A DNA stretch of 64,000 nucleotides from contig CAIIXF020000001.1 of the NCBI GenBank assembly GCA_903813345.2, forward strand, positions 28,631,915 through 28,695,914, read 5' to 3'. The position numbers were made by a program, and so were the translations under genes. This DNA comes from Owenia fusiformis (taxonomy: Eukaryota > Annelida > Polychaeta > Sabellida > Oweniidae). The notes under the pieces are model-generated. The model was not told the origin of the DNA. It searched no databases and was given only the letters and a program-made list of their open reading frames with translations. Positions 1-13,200 of this stretch are shown here, one piece after another (position 1 is the stretch's first letter; each line of letters opens with the position of its first letter).

Positions 1-228
1 ACTGTAATATTTGATTTGATAATTGAGTTGCCGGTTATGAAAAACTGACTTGGTGGGTACGAAAAACTGAGTTGATGGGTAACAGAAAATGAAATGATGG
101 CGCTCAAACCGAGATGATGGGTACCAGGGAATGAGAGAACAGGGACCAAATACATTTAAAATTTTGTTGGTAGAGGCACCAAGAAATTCCAAAATTAAAC
201 CTTAGGAAATCACATCCTCTTTTTGTGA

Positions 229-625
229 CTAGAGTCCATTTCACTGCTTCAGTTCGTCAGTAGAACGGCAAAAATAAGAAATTGGGAGACCATTGTGCAA
301 TAATATATGGAAAAGTATATTCATAATGTACATGAATGACATTTGTATATCTTGGATTGCTTCTAGTTTGGCTTATAAAGTGTGTGGCCTCTTATATTTG
401 GATGTTTCTCTGCCATGTTATTTTCAATAAGATTAACATGGCTGAAATTCTTCAAATTACAAGACGACACAGGCTTATTGCACAAAAAACTAAAAAATCT
501 GAAATATACAAATGTCATTCATGTACATTATGAATATACTTTTCCATATATTATTGCACAATGGTCTCCCAATTTCTTATTTTTGCCGTTCTACTGACGA
601 ACTGAAGCAGTGAAATGGACTCTAG
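229..625. repeat. Foldback MITE-like element with ~122-bp inverted arms
   Basis: The sequence from 229 to about 350 recurs as its reverse complement from about 504 to 625, nearly perfectly, around a ~150-bp loop. The element begins CTAGAGTCC and ends GGACTCTAG and is flanked on both sides by TGA, a possible 3-bp target duplication. The short ORFs here are by-products of the palindrome. No transposase is visible, so this is a non-autonomous foldback element. Confidence 0.75.
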
Positions 626-771
626 TGACCTGTCCTGGGTGACCTCCCCATTCATGTACCCATCTCAATTTACGTTAGCCCATTTTATGCAAGTAAGTAA
701 CTGAACCAATAACACTAGAGTTGCATTGAAGATGTGATGTCCCGGGATAATATTTTATTGAGCGTTTTCAC

Positions 772-1560
772 GTCACCTAACCATGAGTCGCCAAGGGTCA
801 CAGTAGCCTTCCATTGCCTTCCAGCACCAAATACTTTAGGCTTAGATATTGACCTTTGACCTTGACCTGATTGAAATCACTGCTCACTATACTTTTCAAG
901 CTATACAAAGTCTGAGACAGGGTAATTTTTAACATTTGATTTTGATACCATCACTTGGTACTGGGGAACAAGCAAACCAAACAACAACAAAAAAGAAAAA
1001 AAGCTTCTCTGAACATTTTATGTATTTCTAAATATCAATTTTTTTATTTATCAAAATTGTTTCAATTGCCGATAATGTCCTGTCAACAATAGCAATTTGT
1101 AAAAATGTAACCGATTGATTTTTAGAAATAAATGTGAAGTATGTAAAAAAAAAACTTTGACCTTGACCAATATAATGTTTACCTTGACCACAAGTCACCT
1201 AATCATGGGTCGCCAAGGGTCACAGCAGCCCCCGGGGTTTTAAAACACCAAATACCTAATTATTGACCTTTGACCTAGGAATGACCTTGACCTAAGGTTA
1301 CCTGATTATGGGCCGCCAAAAGTCACAACAGCCCCCATATGCATCAAAATGCCAAATACCAAAATATTTACCTTTGACCTTGGAATGAACTTGATCCATA
1401 AAGTTGATCTTGACCTCAGGTCGCCCAATCATGGGTTGTCAAGGGTCACAACATAGACCAAGGGTTTTAAAGCCAAATACCTAGATATTGACGTTTTACC
1501 TTGGCATGACCTTGACCTCTGACCTGGCTTCATAGAAGGCCCACCAACCTACTAAGTATG
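772..1560. repeat. Degenerate repeats with TGACCTTTGACCT motifs
   Basis: Diverged units built on GTCACCTAATCATGGGTCGC, AAGGGTCACA and ACCAAATACCTA start near 772, 1193, 1295 and 1419. Each is followed by TTGACCTTTGACCT-like text and GACCTTGACC. Perfect TGACCTTTGACCT occurs at 850-862 and 1264-1276. A related fragment lies near 35560. Probably an old interspersed repeat that was locally amplified. Confidence 0.6.
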
Positions 1561-2658
1561 TTGACCAAGTATGAGAGCCCAAGGTCAACGGTCTAGGAGG
1601 AAATGTCTGGACAGACACAGAATAACAGACAGACCACAGTGCTTTATAGTAAGAAGACAAATATTGTAAACCAAAAGAAATCAGTGCATAATATATATTT
1701 TAGACATACAGTTTATGTTTAGCTACTTGCAATAAAACTGCATATTTGGCCTGCTGTATTTCTTGATTTGTGTGAACACAGTACAGTCGAGCGACTGTGC
1801 ATATGTGGTGTCCATATTGTTTCGGTTCAATAAATTGGCTGACTCACAAATAAACAGGAACAAGGTCACGAAAAAAAGATAAACTATTTAAAATGTTATA
1901 CAAACTGAATTTTTAAGAATGCAGATTCTTTCAAAAGTGAAAGTGTGGGTGAAATATCATGATTAAATAGATTGACACCATATTGCCCAATTGGGTACTT
2001 CAAAAAGAGTATTTCTAAAAGAGTAATAACAGACAGTGAACTCAGCCTTTAAATGGTAAATAAAAAGCCTTTGGTATTTGTTATTCAAATAACCCAATAC
2101 AATGTGCTTAATTCAAAAAGCTAACATTCATTTCTATTCAAATATTTTCATCATGGTTTTATGAATTTAATGTTGACTGGCAAGTCGTGAATTTTATTTC
2201 ATTCATCCTGTAAGTATATCATGATCCTTTTTTAATCCCACACCCGGACATGATGTTTGTTTTTGTCAATGTGACCCAGTCTATAAGTCATATGTATGTT
2301 CATTCATCTGTTTCAACATGAAAGTTAATGTCTTAACTTTTTGGCAAAGCAAAACGTTGCATTATGAATTGCAAATTATTTGACCTAATGCCAAATTAAA
2401 TTTACTCATTCCTAAGGCGATCAGTATATAACTCAAGCAGTATTGAATTTAAAAGTAGTACTTGATGAAACAATTAGAACTGTGAACCATCATTGATAGT
2501 GGTATTTACGATTTAGTTTTAACAAGGAACACCATTAGAATAAGGCATGAGTCAACAGCGCCTACCTTTTTATTATGAATGGCTTCATGTAAATTAAGAC
2601 ATTTAATCTTTCTTTTTTTGTATTTGAAATTATTTTTACTTCTCTGATGTCATTCCAG
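1561..2658. other. Intergenic / RhoGEF 5' flank
   Basis: No coding sequence recognised. The stretch ends in a splice-acceptor-like sequence (CATTCCAG, ending at 2658) just before the exon that holds the RhoGEF start codon. One or more untranslated exons and the promoter should therefore lie upstream, but I could not place them. Confidence 0.4.
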
Positions 2659-2753
2659 GAGGTGAAAAGATGTGATCACGACCACAGACCTTGGAAGTAT
2701 GATATATCACTAGGATTAACCTAACCTCAAGGAGGAAGTAAAAGTCCAATATA

Positions 2754-4254
2754 ATGGCAGATGATAAAGTTGTCCCACCGTCCATGTGGAAGAATAAATT
2801 TCTACAAGCAGATGCAGCGAAACAGAACTCAGGAACTAACAATAATACCTCAAAATCATCAATTACTGCTTTACAGAACAAGTTTGGAGCTCCCCAACCA
2901 TCCAAACCTTCTTCAAGCACAAGTTCAGGGAAACAATCCTTAAGCGCAAGTACAGGGCAACAATCCTTAAATACAAGTTCAGGGAAGGTTAACGCATCAT
3001 GGATAAAAACAAACTCAAATACTGAAAATGTAAGTTCAGCGAGTAGCTCTAAAGTCAATTTTGGAACAAGACCTGCTTTGGGAGTTAAACCTTCTATTGG
3101 TAACAAGCCACCTGTTGTTACAAAAGATGAAACATCTGAGAAACCTTCTTGGATGAAAAATTTAAAAAGTTCATCAAGTTCCAATCTTATATCAGCTAAT
3201 TCTGCCTCAAAAACTGACTGTGAGAAACCAGTGCCTGACCCACCTTGGAAAAAGAATTTATTAAAAAACAATGAAGATAAAATTTTTAAAAGACAATCAA
3301 GTCCCAGTCTTATTCCAGCCAGTAAGCCAGTAGCTGACCCACCTTGGAAAAAGAATATATTGAAAAACAATGAAGAGAAAAGTGAGTCAAGGGCAAAACC
3401 TAATAATGAGGGTATGGTCGTCCCTAGTCAAGAAACAAATCAAAATAACAAGGCACCTTGGGTCAAATCAAAGCCCTCTCTTGCTGCAGATAAGCCAGTA
3501 GCTCCAAATAAACCAACTATTCAACAGAATGTGAACTCAAAGATTACAGATGGAAAACATAATATTTCAGTTGAAACATCTACAAAGACAGAAACTCAGA
3601 AGCCTTCTTGGATGAAACCTAAGGAGAGCATTGTTGATTGTAAAAAATCTCCTACTCCTGCCAAACGTAACTTAAAGAACCAAACTCCTAAATCTCAGTC
3701 CTCTTCTTCTGTTGGTGATCTCCCAAAGACAACTAGCTCTATAAATTCTCAGTCTAAACCAAGTATTGCTCAGAAACCCTCTATTGACAGTACAGTACCG
3801 CCAAATAATGGAGAAAAGGCATTTGGAGTAAAGTTAAGACCATCTGGGAATGCTAAGCAGCAGCCGCAGTTACATGATAAACATACACATTCTAGTCCAA
3901 CACATAAATCTGGTCCAGAAACAACCATGTCACAAATTGATAATCAACCTAAACCCATAGCTAAACCCAGGTATTCTGGTCCTGTGGAACCATGCACAGA
4001 CAAATCAAAAGGATGGGATCAAAACACGTCTACCCTTGCCCGAGTTGGATTCAAACTGTCTGATATTAAAAATGTATTAGAAATATCTGATATAAAGGGT
4101 GGCCCATTAGGGGAAAAAGTAGGGTTGAAAAAGAAGGCCAGTTTTAAAACTAAGCGACCTATGATTGTGCCAAGAGTAAAGAAGGCTGTCAGCAAGGAAC
4201 ACTCTGCTGATGATAGGAATAAAATGGATGATGTTGTTGCTGAAGATAGTGAAG
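2754..4254 (+). other. RhoGEF exon 1: disordered N-terminus with seven W-x-K motifs
   Basis: Residues 1-500 are rich in Ser, Lys, Pro and Asn with no recognisable fold. Tryptophan is rare and almost always followed by x-Lys: W12, W83, W133, W165, W198, W236 and W286, mostly as P-[SPA]-W-x-K. Two neighbours are near duplicates, [11 protein letters not shown] and [11 protein letters not shown]. The spacing suggests repeated short binding motifs. Open frame runs past the exon, but the donor GAAG|GTAAAT at 4254/4255 joins in frame to 4447. The long antisense ORF here is a shadow. Confidence 0.8.
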
Positions 4255-7200
4255 GTAAATATAATTTTGGTTTTGAATTTTTAACTTTCATTTTCAACTT
4301 CCTCACATTGAACAGGATCTAAAGTTAGGTGTGTTCATACTCATTAGACAGAACTGAGCGGGTTTGATCCCATAAAAGTGTTTGTCTTGCTCAATATTCC
4401 ATGTGAACTGCTTTCACTCTGTCAGACTGAGTATATTATGTTACAGATGATGAGGAATATGAGGATGTCCTCGTCCCAGCACAAGCAAGTGAGAAGGTGG
4501 ACCAATCTGAAGATGAAGGCTGGACTGATGGGGAATCATCCCCTCAAGCTCCTCCTAGACCCTTGCAAAAACTCAAGTATGTGTTGTTCAGAAACAATCA
4601 TCTATACAAGCCCTTAACTGCAATAACCCTATCCACACACATAGCCAAGGTAGTCTTCGTCCAATCAAGACCTTCTTAGCATTGATTACTTTGTTGTTGG
4701 ATACCTAAATCATACAACATTAACTTGAACATGGACCCTTCTTGCAGTCAACGCAATCATGTTACTTTTACTTTCAAAAATCACTTTTTAGCCATGATTT
4801 GCTTGAAATAGTATATTACAAGTAGTTTAGTATAGTATATAATACAAGTAATTAAGTATAGGTAACCAATAATCTAGTCCAGACACATTATCAAAAAATG
4901 AGGGTTCAACATGTGAGCTCAGTACCCATGGCACTATTCATTTTTTGTCAGGCATTTGGCACTGTGTCTTTAACTTCTTCAATACCAGACAGTTTTTCAT
5001 TTTTTACGTGCTTTTGCCATATTTCTATCTTATAATATATAACGTTCCATGCCCATTTTATGTCAACACCAAAAAAGTGACATATTGTTATGGTCTCCAT
5101 TTTTGTGATGGTATTGTTCATTTGTAACAAATTGCAGTTTGTGACATTTTGCATGTTAATGCCTTGTTATGATATTACTAAAAAAACACAATATTTGGCA
5201 ACTGTGACATTGCATAAAACGCACAACGGATGACTGAGTTATTAAGATTTGTTTGGGTTACCTTTTTTTGGCTCACCCTGTACATGTACATAGTAGCTGG
5301 GACAGAACACTTGGTATTCAAGGGGTTAATGTCACAATGACCTGATGTTCTCATTAGATCAATATTTACAAACTGTCTCTTTTAATATTTGTATTTACTT
5401 AATTTATGAAATATTACATTTGGCCAAGCTCGAGCATTTAAAATACTTCCATGTGAAATATCACTGTACATGAGATGAATAAATCATGCCTAAAGAAATG
5501 AACTGTTAACCAAGTATTTTTATATGCGGAAGATTGCGCTTAATTTCTAGACTTCTAATGCTCTGTTGAATTCTTCATAATTAAACCATAATTTTGTTCC
5601 GCTTTAATATGATCAAAAAGAGTTGCCGAGACAGACTATTAATCTTGTGTGTACTAGACCGAAGGTATGACTTTGCATGATGTGATGTCTGACTTACCAA
5701 TGTTAGATATGCAGTTTAATTAAAACTGATTAGCAACAACAGCTAGAGGGCTTGTTACTTGAGAATACCAAATAAGAATACCAGATGCAATACAGTGTCC
5801 TTTTTGACCTTTTATAAAATTGATATTTTTTATTTTATATTGATATTAATTCATCAATTCAGCAGTTGGTTAATAGTACAAAACATACATTATTCTAACC
5901 TATACTAAACCAGGTCTTGAAATCCCTGATTATTTACAATTTGTTTATTTTATTTCTATGAATTAGTAATACATGTATTACTTAGTGTAAAGGTATGCAA
6001 TATTGCAGGAAATATCAATAGTATAACCATCTTCATGTTAATATTGTTTGTAAGTAAGATAGGTTATCTTTATCACTGCTAGCCACCCTTTCTATTTATA
6101 AACTTCATTCTTTTGTGTACATACCAAGGATAAATATATTTACTGATAAAATTAGGTAAACAAATAAGACCAAAGTCCTAATTTTAAAAATCAATAAAAC
6201 ACAAGAAGACTGTATTCTGCCAACAGAAAAGAAGTGTGTCATATATTTAACACAATATTTCAATCATTACAATCAATGCCCCACTCATCTTCATTTACTC
6301 TGCTCTAGTCCGTCTGAATGCAGTGAAGACAAAGCGAACACAAGATATACCCCACAATCCTCACATATGCTTTTAAACTTCATCTGTTTTCCCCTCCCAT
6401 TGGGCTAGTTAATGCATTAGATGCAAGTTGAAAGAATCTTGATTGTCATCTTTAATCTCTAATATAGTTTCAAAAATTGTTTTTCAACTTTAAAATTATA
6501 ATTTTTTATTTTTTTTAAACATTTTTGCATTATGATGATAATTTTCTTTAAAAATGTCATTTCTATGTTGGGTAGATTCTCCCTAGAGCCCATGTTACAA
6601 GATTTTGAAAATATATCTTCCTTAATGATAATCTAAATGTTCTACATTTCAATTTTAGGAGGAAATCCTCCAAGCAGAGGCACAGTGACAAGGCCTCCTC
6701 ATCAAGGCGTGCAGGTACACCAAAGGCTAGGTTCCGCTCTAATCCTGAGCTCGCAAATAGGCCACAGAGTGATTTTGACAGTATTGACTATGAGGATGTC
6801 ACTTTCCTGGTAAGTGGCCTTCATATTTGTTAATTGTTGAGTCAACCCTACATCTATCCGGGAATTGCCTTGAAACTGCTTTCAAAATAATACCCACACC
6901 AATTTAAATCTCTAGCCAAATAATGTGAATCTTTGGGACAAGTCATTTGAAGTGATCTGTAAACTACATTTTCATTGTTAAACTTATTCATGATAATATC
7001 TGAATTTGGGTAGGTTTCCAATATACAGCATAGAATATAGGGATAAGCAGTATGATGTAGATTTTCTTTATCGATTTTGTGAAGCTACAGCCGCTGTAGA
7101 GCAAATGTGACTTAGGCTTTAATCACAAACAAAAAAACTTGTTTGACCTAGTTTGAAAGTACAGAAGTTAAAATAGTTATTTTAAAATGTAAATATTATT

Positions 7201-10200
7201 TAACAGCGCAAGGATGAACAAGAAGATCATTGGGAAACAGATGAAGACGATGGCTATGAAGAAATTCCCGATGAAGTTCAGACAACTGTTGAGAAACCAT
7301 CCATATTCAAGAAATCTCTCCCACCTATACCCACCTCTGCAAAAATAAAAGCCAAAATTAAAAAAGCAATTAAATCAACATTGTCCAGCTCAAAATCTGA
7401 CTCAAATTTGAATAAACTGGGCACATCACACCCTGGTAAACCTAGTCGGTCAATACTTCATCATGCTGCTACAGAAAGTGCACTTTCTATACCAAAAACA
7501 AAATCACCATCTGATTCTCCTAAACTACCACCAAGAAAGGCTCACTCCCCCATGTCTACGCCTCCTCCAAGAAGGCCCCCTAGAAAGCAAGCCATCAGTG
7601 AAGGTGAGAAGGTTCCCATTGGTGCAATGGATGTTAACACGAGTGGAGCTGATATTTCCATAAAGGAAAAGAAGAAACAAAATGCGATATCAGAAGTGAA
7701 CATTACTGATGGAAGGTAGATAGCATACATCATATTTTATAATTTATTTTATTCTGATTTACAATTAAGGATTTTAGCAATGAGCTCAATGCTTTGTTTG
7801 TAAAATACATCACAAGTGGATTGCTCCTTCCTTAAAGCAAGACCGAAAGAAAGGAAGGAATGAACAAACCATGAGTAATACAGTAAATTATATACCATTG
7901 TATTCTCAATATCACAAATGCCATAACCCAACACCTTGATACGAGACTTAAAAATAAAGTATTATGCAGTTTAGCCTGACCTTGAAGCTTTGTATTTGAA
8001 ATATTATGTCACTCCAAATATGGAATGTTTTAAATAGAGCTAGCTGTCAATTAAATCTAGAAATGAGAATTCCTACTTGACCCTGATTTGGAAGATTATT
8101 GGCATCATAGAATGAACTACAGTTACTGTGGATATTTTGAACGAATTAAAACCATAATTGAACATGTGATGAATACAATAATACATTAATTGAAATGTAA
8201 TTTAATTAAAGTTTCAATTTACATGTGTCCCCAAACAAGAACATTGCCAAACATATCTTTACATACTTGAAGTATAATAACTACATGTAATATCAAAGTA
8301 CTCTCTCTCTGAATGCAATTTACCCAGTGAAGCTGAACATACTATACTTTTCAGTAACCCTATAAGACAAGGACATATTGGTCCAGGATTGGAGAAATCT
8401 AAGGAGCAGAGAAAGCTTTCCAAGTCTATGGAAGGTCTCAATATGACAGATGGACAGGAGAGACCACCCCCACCCTTACCCAGGAGAGGTATGTTTTCAG
8501 AACTACTTTTTAGTTATTATTTGAAATGGAGAATACTGTTCAAGTTATATATAATGTTTTGAAATGCTGTCATTGACATGTCTCAAATCGTAAGATTTCA
8601 GAATTTCAGAAATTGAATAGTGAAAATCTTAATGGTGTTTTATATTCATTATATGAGATGCAAATATTGTTAACAGTGATACTCTATGTTTGTATATACT
8701 GTAAATAAGTATTCTCCCTCCTTATTTAGGCCAATCTTGCATAGAGGGCACCCCTAAAGTTAAGCCACCCATACCTCCAAAACCAAAATCCCGATCATGT
8801 ACATCAAGAATAGGTATCAATTGTACAGTGGATTTGATATTTCAGAGCATCATGCTGCATTATGATTTGTTGTGTCGTGCATTGTGAAATAATTTATGTA
8901 CTGTATGGACCCTGCGCTGTGTGTTGATTATAATTAATTGGCATTTTTACGGAAATTTCATTGTAATGCAGCTTATTCCTATTAAACCTGTACTTATACA
9001 GTACTAGTTTTGCCAATTATAATATAATTATCATTTTTGTTCTGCTTGTCCCCGGCCTTACATTTACATCTCATTTGAATTTATCACTTAAGAATTCCTA
9101 TGAACTTGATTTCAGTTTAGTTGTAGAAATATGAAATTGTATATACATTTGAATATGTTGGCAAAACCTTCTGTCTAAGGTCATTTGTATTAAATTGTGT
9201 TATGTGCACTTCTTTTGAACAAATAAATTGAAAATTAAACATTGGTTTATCATTCACAAAGTATCAAATATACATGTATATGCATACAAGTATGAGTATG
9301 AGTGTAATGTCTATAGTACTATATTCCACATACAATATTACCTGTCTCGATACCCTACACACTGTTTTTTTTTCTTTGAATCATTCATTTGTAAAAATAA
9401 TCTAACAGTTGAAATCTGAAAAGCACTTGTCATCTCAAGGCCATCTTATTTGTAACAGAAAGCTTATGCCTTCAACAATTGACTTCATAACATACCAGTA
9501 TGTGTTTTTTTAAATCGTGCTTTCATGTATGCAGTTTTCAAAGAAAGGTGTATTGTCTCTTGCTTTAGTTCATTTTGCTCGTACAAATCAGCTTTTACAA
9601 TAAAGATTTTGTCTGCCAACTCTAGAGTAAATTGTCCCTTGCTTCCCCTCATTTTGCTCGTACAACCCAGCTTTTTCAGTAAAGATTTTGTCTGCTAACT
9701 CTAGAGTATTTAATTGTCCCTTGCTTCCCCTCATTTTTTTGCTAGTACAACCCAGCTTTTACAATAAGATTGTGTCTGCTAACTCTAGAGTATATTGTCT
9801 CTTGGCTCCCCTCATTTTTGGCTAGTACAACCCAGCTTTTACAATAAGATTGTGTCTGCTAACTCTAGAGTATATTGTCTCTTGCCTCCCCTCATTTTGG
9901 CTAGTACAACCCAGCTTTTACAATAAGATTGTGTCTGCTAACTCAAGAGTATATTGTCTCTTGCCTCCCCTCATTTTTGGCTAGCACAACCCAGCTTTTA
10001 CAATAGAGATATTGTTTGTCTGAAACAGCTTTTACAATAAAGGTAGTATTTGCTCACTGTAAAGTAAATGTTCCCTTGCTTTTCTTGATTTGGCTTTCTA
10101 CCAGTCCGCTTGTACTAGTGATTATGTTGCCTCAGTGTTTTGTTTGTCTGAAGGGGTCTCATGGGGCTATGATGTGATTCCCTCTGGTATGGCAAGGGAC

Positions 10201-13200
10201 ATAGAATTTAGGCCTCCTTTGCCTTTACCAAGACCTGGTGCGTCTGGTTCAATGGCCCCGCTTAACTGTAAGTTGCTCATGAAATGTGTTGTTGCTTGTA
10301 ATTTGCTTGTTAGATTTGTTGTCATTTCATGTCATTTTGATTACTGTAGATTTTATAGTAGTTTTCATACTAATATTGACACAGACTAATATTTCTTATA
10401 TCTTTAAAATGATATGGTTTTCTAGTACATGTTTCTATTTCTTCTTCACCTTAACAAGTGATCATGATCATCACCATTTGTCTAAAGACGGTTAATCTTA
10501 ATAAAAAAGGTTGGTTTAATGTCTGTTAAATGATTGAATTATTTGGAAGAATTAATTGCCATTTTCTTATTTGGCAGAATTCATTCTTTCGATATTCAAG
10601 TACCAGATAGAATAGGAATAAAAATAGAAAAAATAAATATTTGTTAATTACATTATTTGACAGATATTGATATTTGACCCAACCTTTTTTTCTTCTCCTG
10701 AATTACATGAAACAATCTATTTTTGTGTGATCCTATTTAGTCTTTTTTTATTTATAATATGTATTAACATGCTTTGTATTATATATTTTAGACACTGGTT
10801 TGGATGTTGTTATACCCCCTCCCTCTGCTGCCTCTATCACTCGAGGTAAGAACAAAACTTATTCTGTTAAATATCAAACAATTTTTACAGGTAATTTACT
10901 GGTAGTCAAAAGACAAAAAGCAGAGGAGAGAATCACAAATCCTGCTAAAGAAATATGGCTCCTCCTTTTATTTGAAAATAAGTAAAATAACCCTGAGTAT
11001 GAAATCTTTTACTTTAATGAGATGTCTCATTAATAGGCACATTTTCTGGAGTCAGAGGAGGATAAATATACATATTGAAAATCTACACTCCCCTGCATAA
11101 GTTTGGCAAAGATCACTTATCAAGGCTTGTTCATGATTGGTGATTTGAAAGAAATCATCTTTGCCATGAATTTCTGAACTATTGAAATTAAGGTACAAAA
11201 TTAAGGTTCAAACATGGACAGGCCTTTACATGCTATCAGATAAAATGGTTGGGAGTGTATGTTAGTAAAAAACTGGTGTAAATCCAATAAAATGATCCAG
11301 AGTTAATTAATTACTTGTACATGCCTGTTATTAAGCATATGTTTCTTACATGTACCAATTTTCCTCTAGAGGATGGCTACATTGAGCCAGATAATCCAGG
11401 GCCTAAAGCACCAGGAAGTGTTGGGGACAGAGTCAGTTCTAGCTACCTACCCATGGACTCCAAACAAAACACCATGTCTGGTACAAATACTCTGTAAGTA
11501 CTCGTAACACAATCTACAGGGTGTCCCGAAAGTATGGGGCCCCCCTAGGCAGACATATACCAGTGTCGTCATAGTATGTGTCATATATTACTTTAAAGCT
11601 TATCCAAAGTTACATTGATTCGCCAAATATCATGGTTCAACTCTCAAATGTGAAAAAATTACAGGCATTTCAAAATTTAGTGTTTGGTCAAAATTAAGTT
11701 TAATTTTACACCAAATCACTAGTCAATGTGTCCTCCCGGGGCATCTTAACAGCAGCAATTCTTTTCGGGTCGGAGGGATATTGAGTTGGAAAAAGAGAAC
11801 GGTGAGGGTAGAAACTCTAAGGAAACTCTTCTAAAGTCCCTTAACAGGTTTTAAGAGGGTTATAAAATCCACACCCCTATTTGAAGGGCTCTTAAGGTCA
11901 TATCTGAAAATAATTGCTGCTGTTAACATGGCCAAGATTTAATAGTACATTGACTAGTAATGTGGTGTAAAATATATATCGAATACTGGCTGCTGAGAAA
12001 ATTTGTTTTGATTGTTTTAAAAGTTTTATCCTCTGTCATCTTTTTGTCACAGTTCAAATGAAGATTTTTGATTTCCTGAGAATATTGTTTTATTTGTGAG
12101 TATTTACCTGGAGATTTGTGCTTTTGTAATTTGTTCCAATTTTTATGTCACCATCATTGATCTCAGTAGATTATTATAGAAATCTGAAGGGAGATCAAGA
12201 TGTTCAATCAGAATTGGCGTATTACAGTAATTTATTCCTTGAGTTCTTCTAATTTGACAGACGTTATTTGAAATATTTCATTCCAGTACACCAGCCTATT
12301 TAAGCCTAGTGGCTGATGGAGAGAAATCAGACACTGGAAGTGGAAAATCTACTCTTGAGCCTTTCAACTTTTCTGATATGTGGGGCAATAGACCGGAGAG
12401 TGCGCTTAGCAGTGATAGCTATGAGGAAATGGTCAGTTTATTACCTAATAAGGCCATAAGAAATAGATTCTTTTTTGCAAACTCAAGAAACACAAACTTG
12501 TTTGCTGAGAAATGTATACATTTTATGGGCATAAAAAGGGATGACATACCAATTTGCAGTGATTACAAACACATATTATTATACAATTTATTTAAACATA
12601 CCTATTATTCAAGGGTAAAAATAAGAAAATACACAATGTATGCCTGAGTAATCAATAACACTGTCAATTTTGACACACATCAAATTATCTGCCATTTTGT
12701 CTGGTTCTGATTGAACGAAATGTGATGGTACTTCCAGTCCCTTGTGATTGCTATTTGGATGTGTTTGTTTTTCCTGATTTACTCAAAATCATGCAAGCAA
12801 GGGGATGCAAAACAGAGAATCTACTTTTTATGGCCTAATCAAAAAAGGTCAAGTTTTGATCATTGTATTCTGATAACAATGAACATTTTATCATACCAAA
12901 TGATAAAATTTAATTGAAAAATGTATGTGTTTTTAGACAAAACAATATGATTTTTTTTTATTATTATTCATTTTTATTTCAAGTTCATATATTATAATAT
13001 TTTATATCATACAATGAAAATTAAACAAGGTTAATCAATTTAACATTTGTGTTGAACTTTGAAGTAAATGTACCATATACTAGTGTACAATACAAATACA
13101 AATATGTTACAATTATTCATAACTGTTCATATATAAACAAATGGAAAAAACACTATCATTCTTCATTTGTCATATTTTTAACAAAAAGATATAGTTGATT

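Noticed and set aside
336-597. Two overlapping small ORFs near the left edge
   Set aside because: They lie in the loop and arm of a foldback element and show no protein features.
2636-3370. 244-codon minus-strand ORF opposite the RhoGEF first exon
   Set aside because: It mirrors the low-complexity Ser/Lys/Pro-rich coding strand; the plus frame continues through verified splices into ephexin domains.
12309-12647. 112-codon ORF starting MADGEKSD
   Set aside because: Only 12287-12431 is RhoGEF exon 10; the rest is intron read-through past the donor at 12432.
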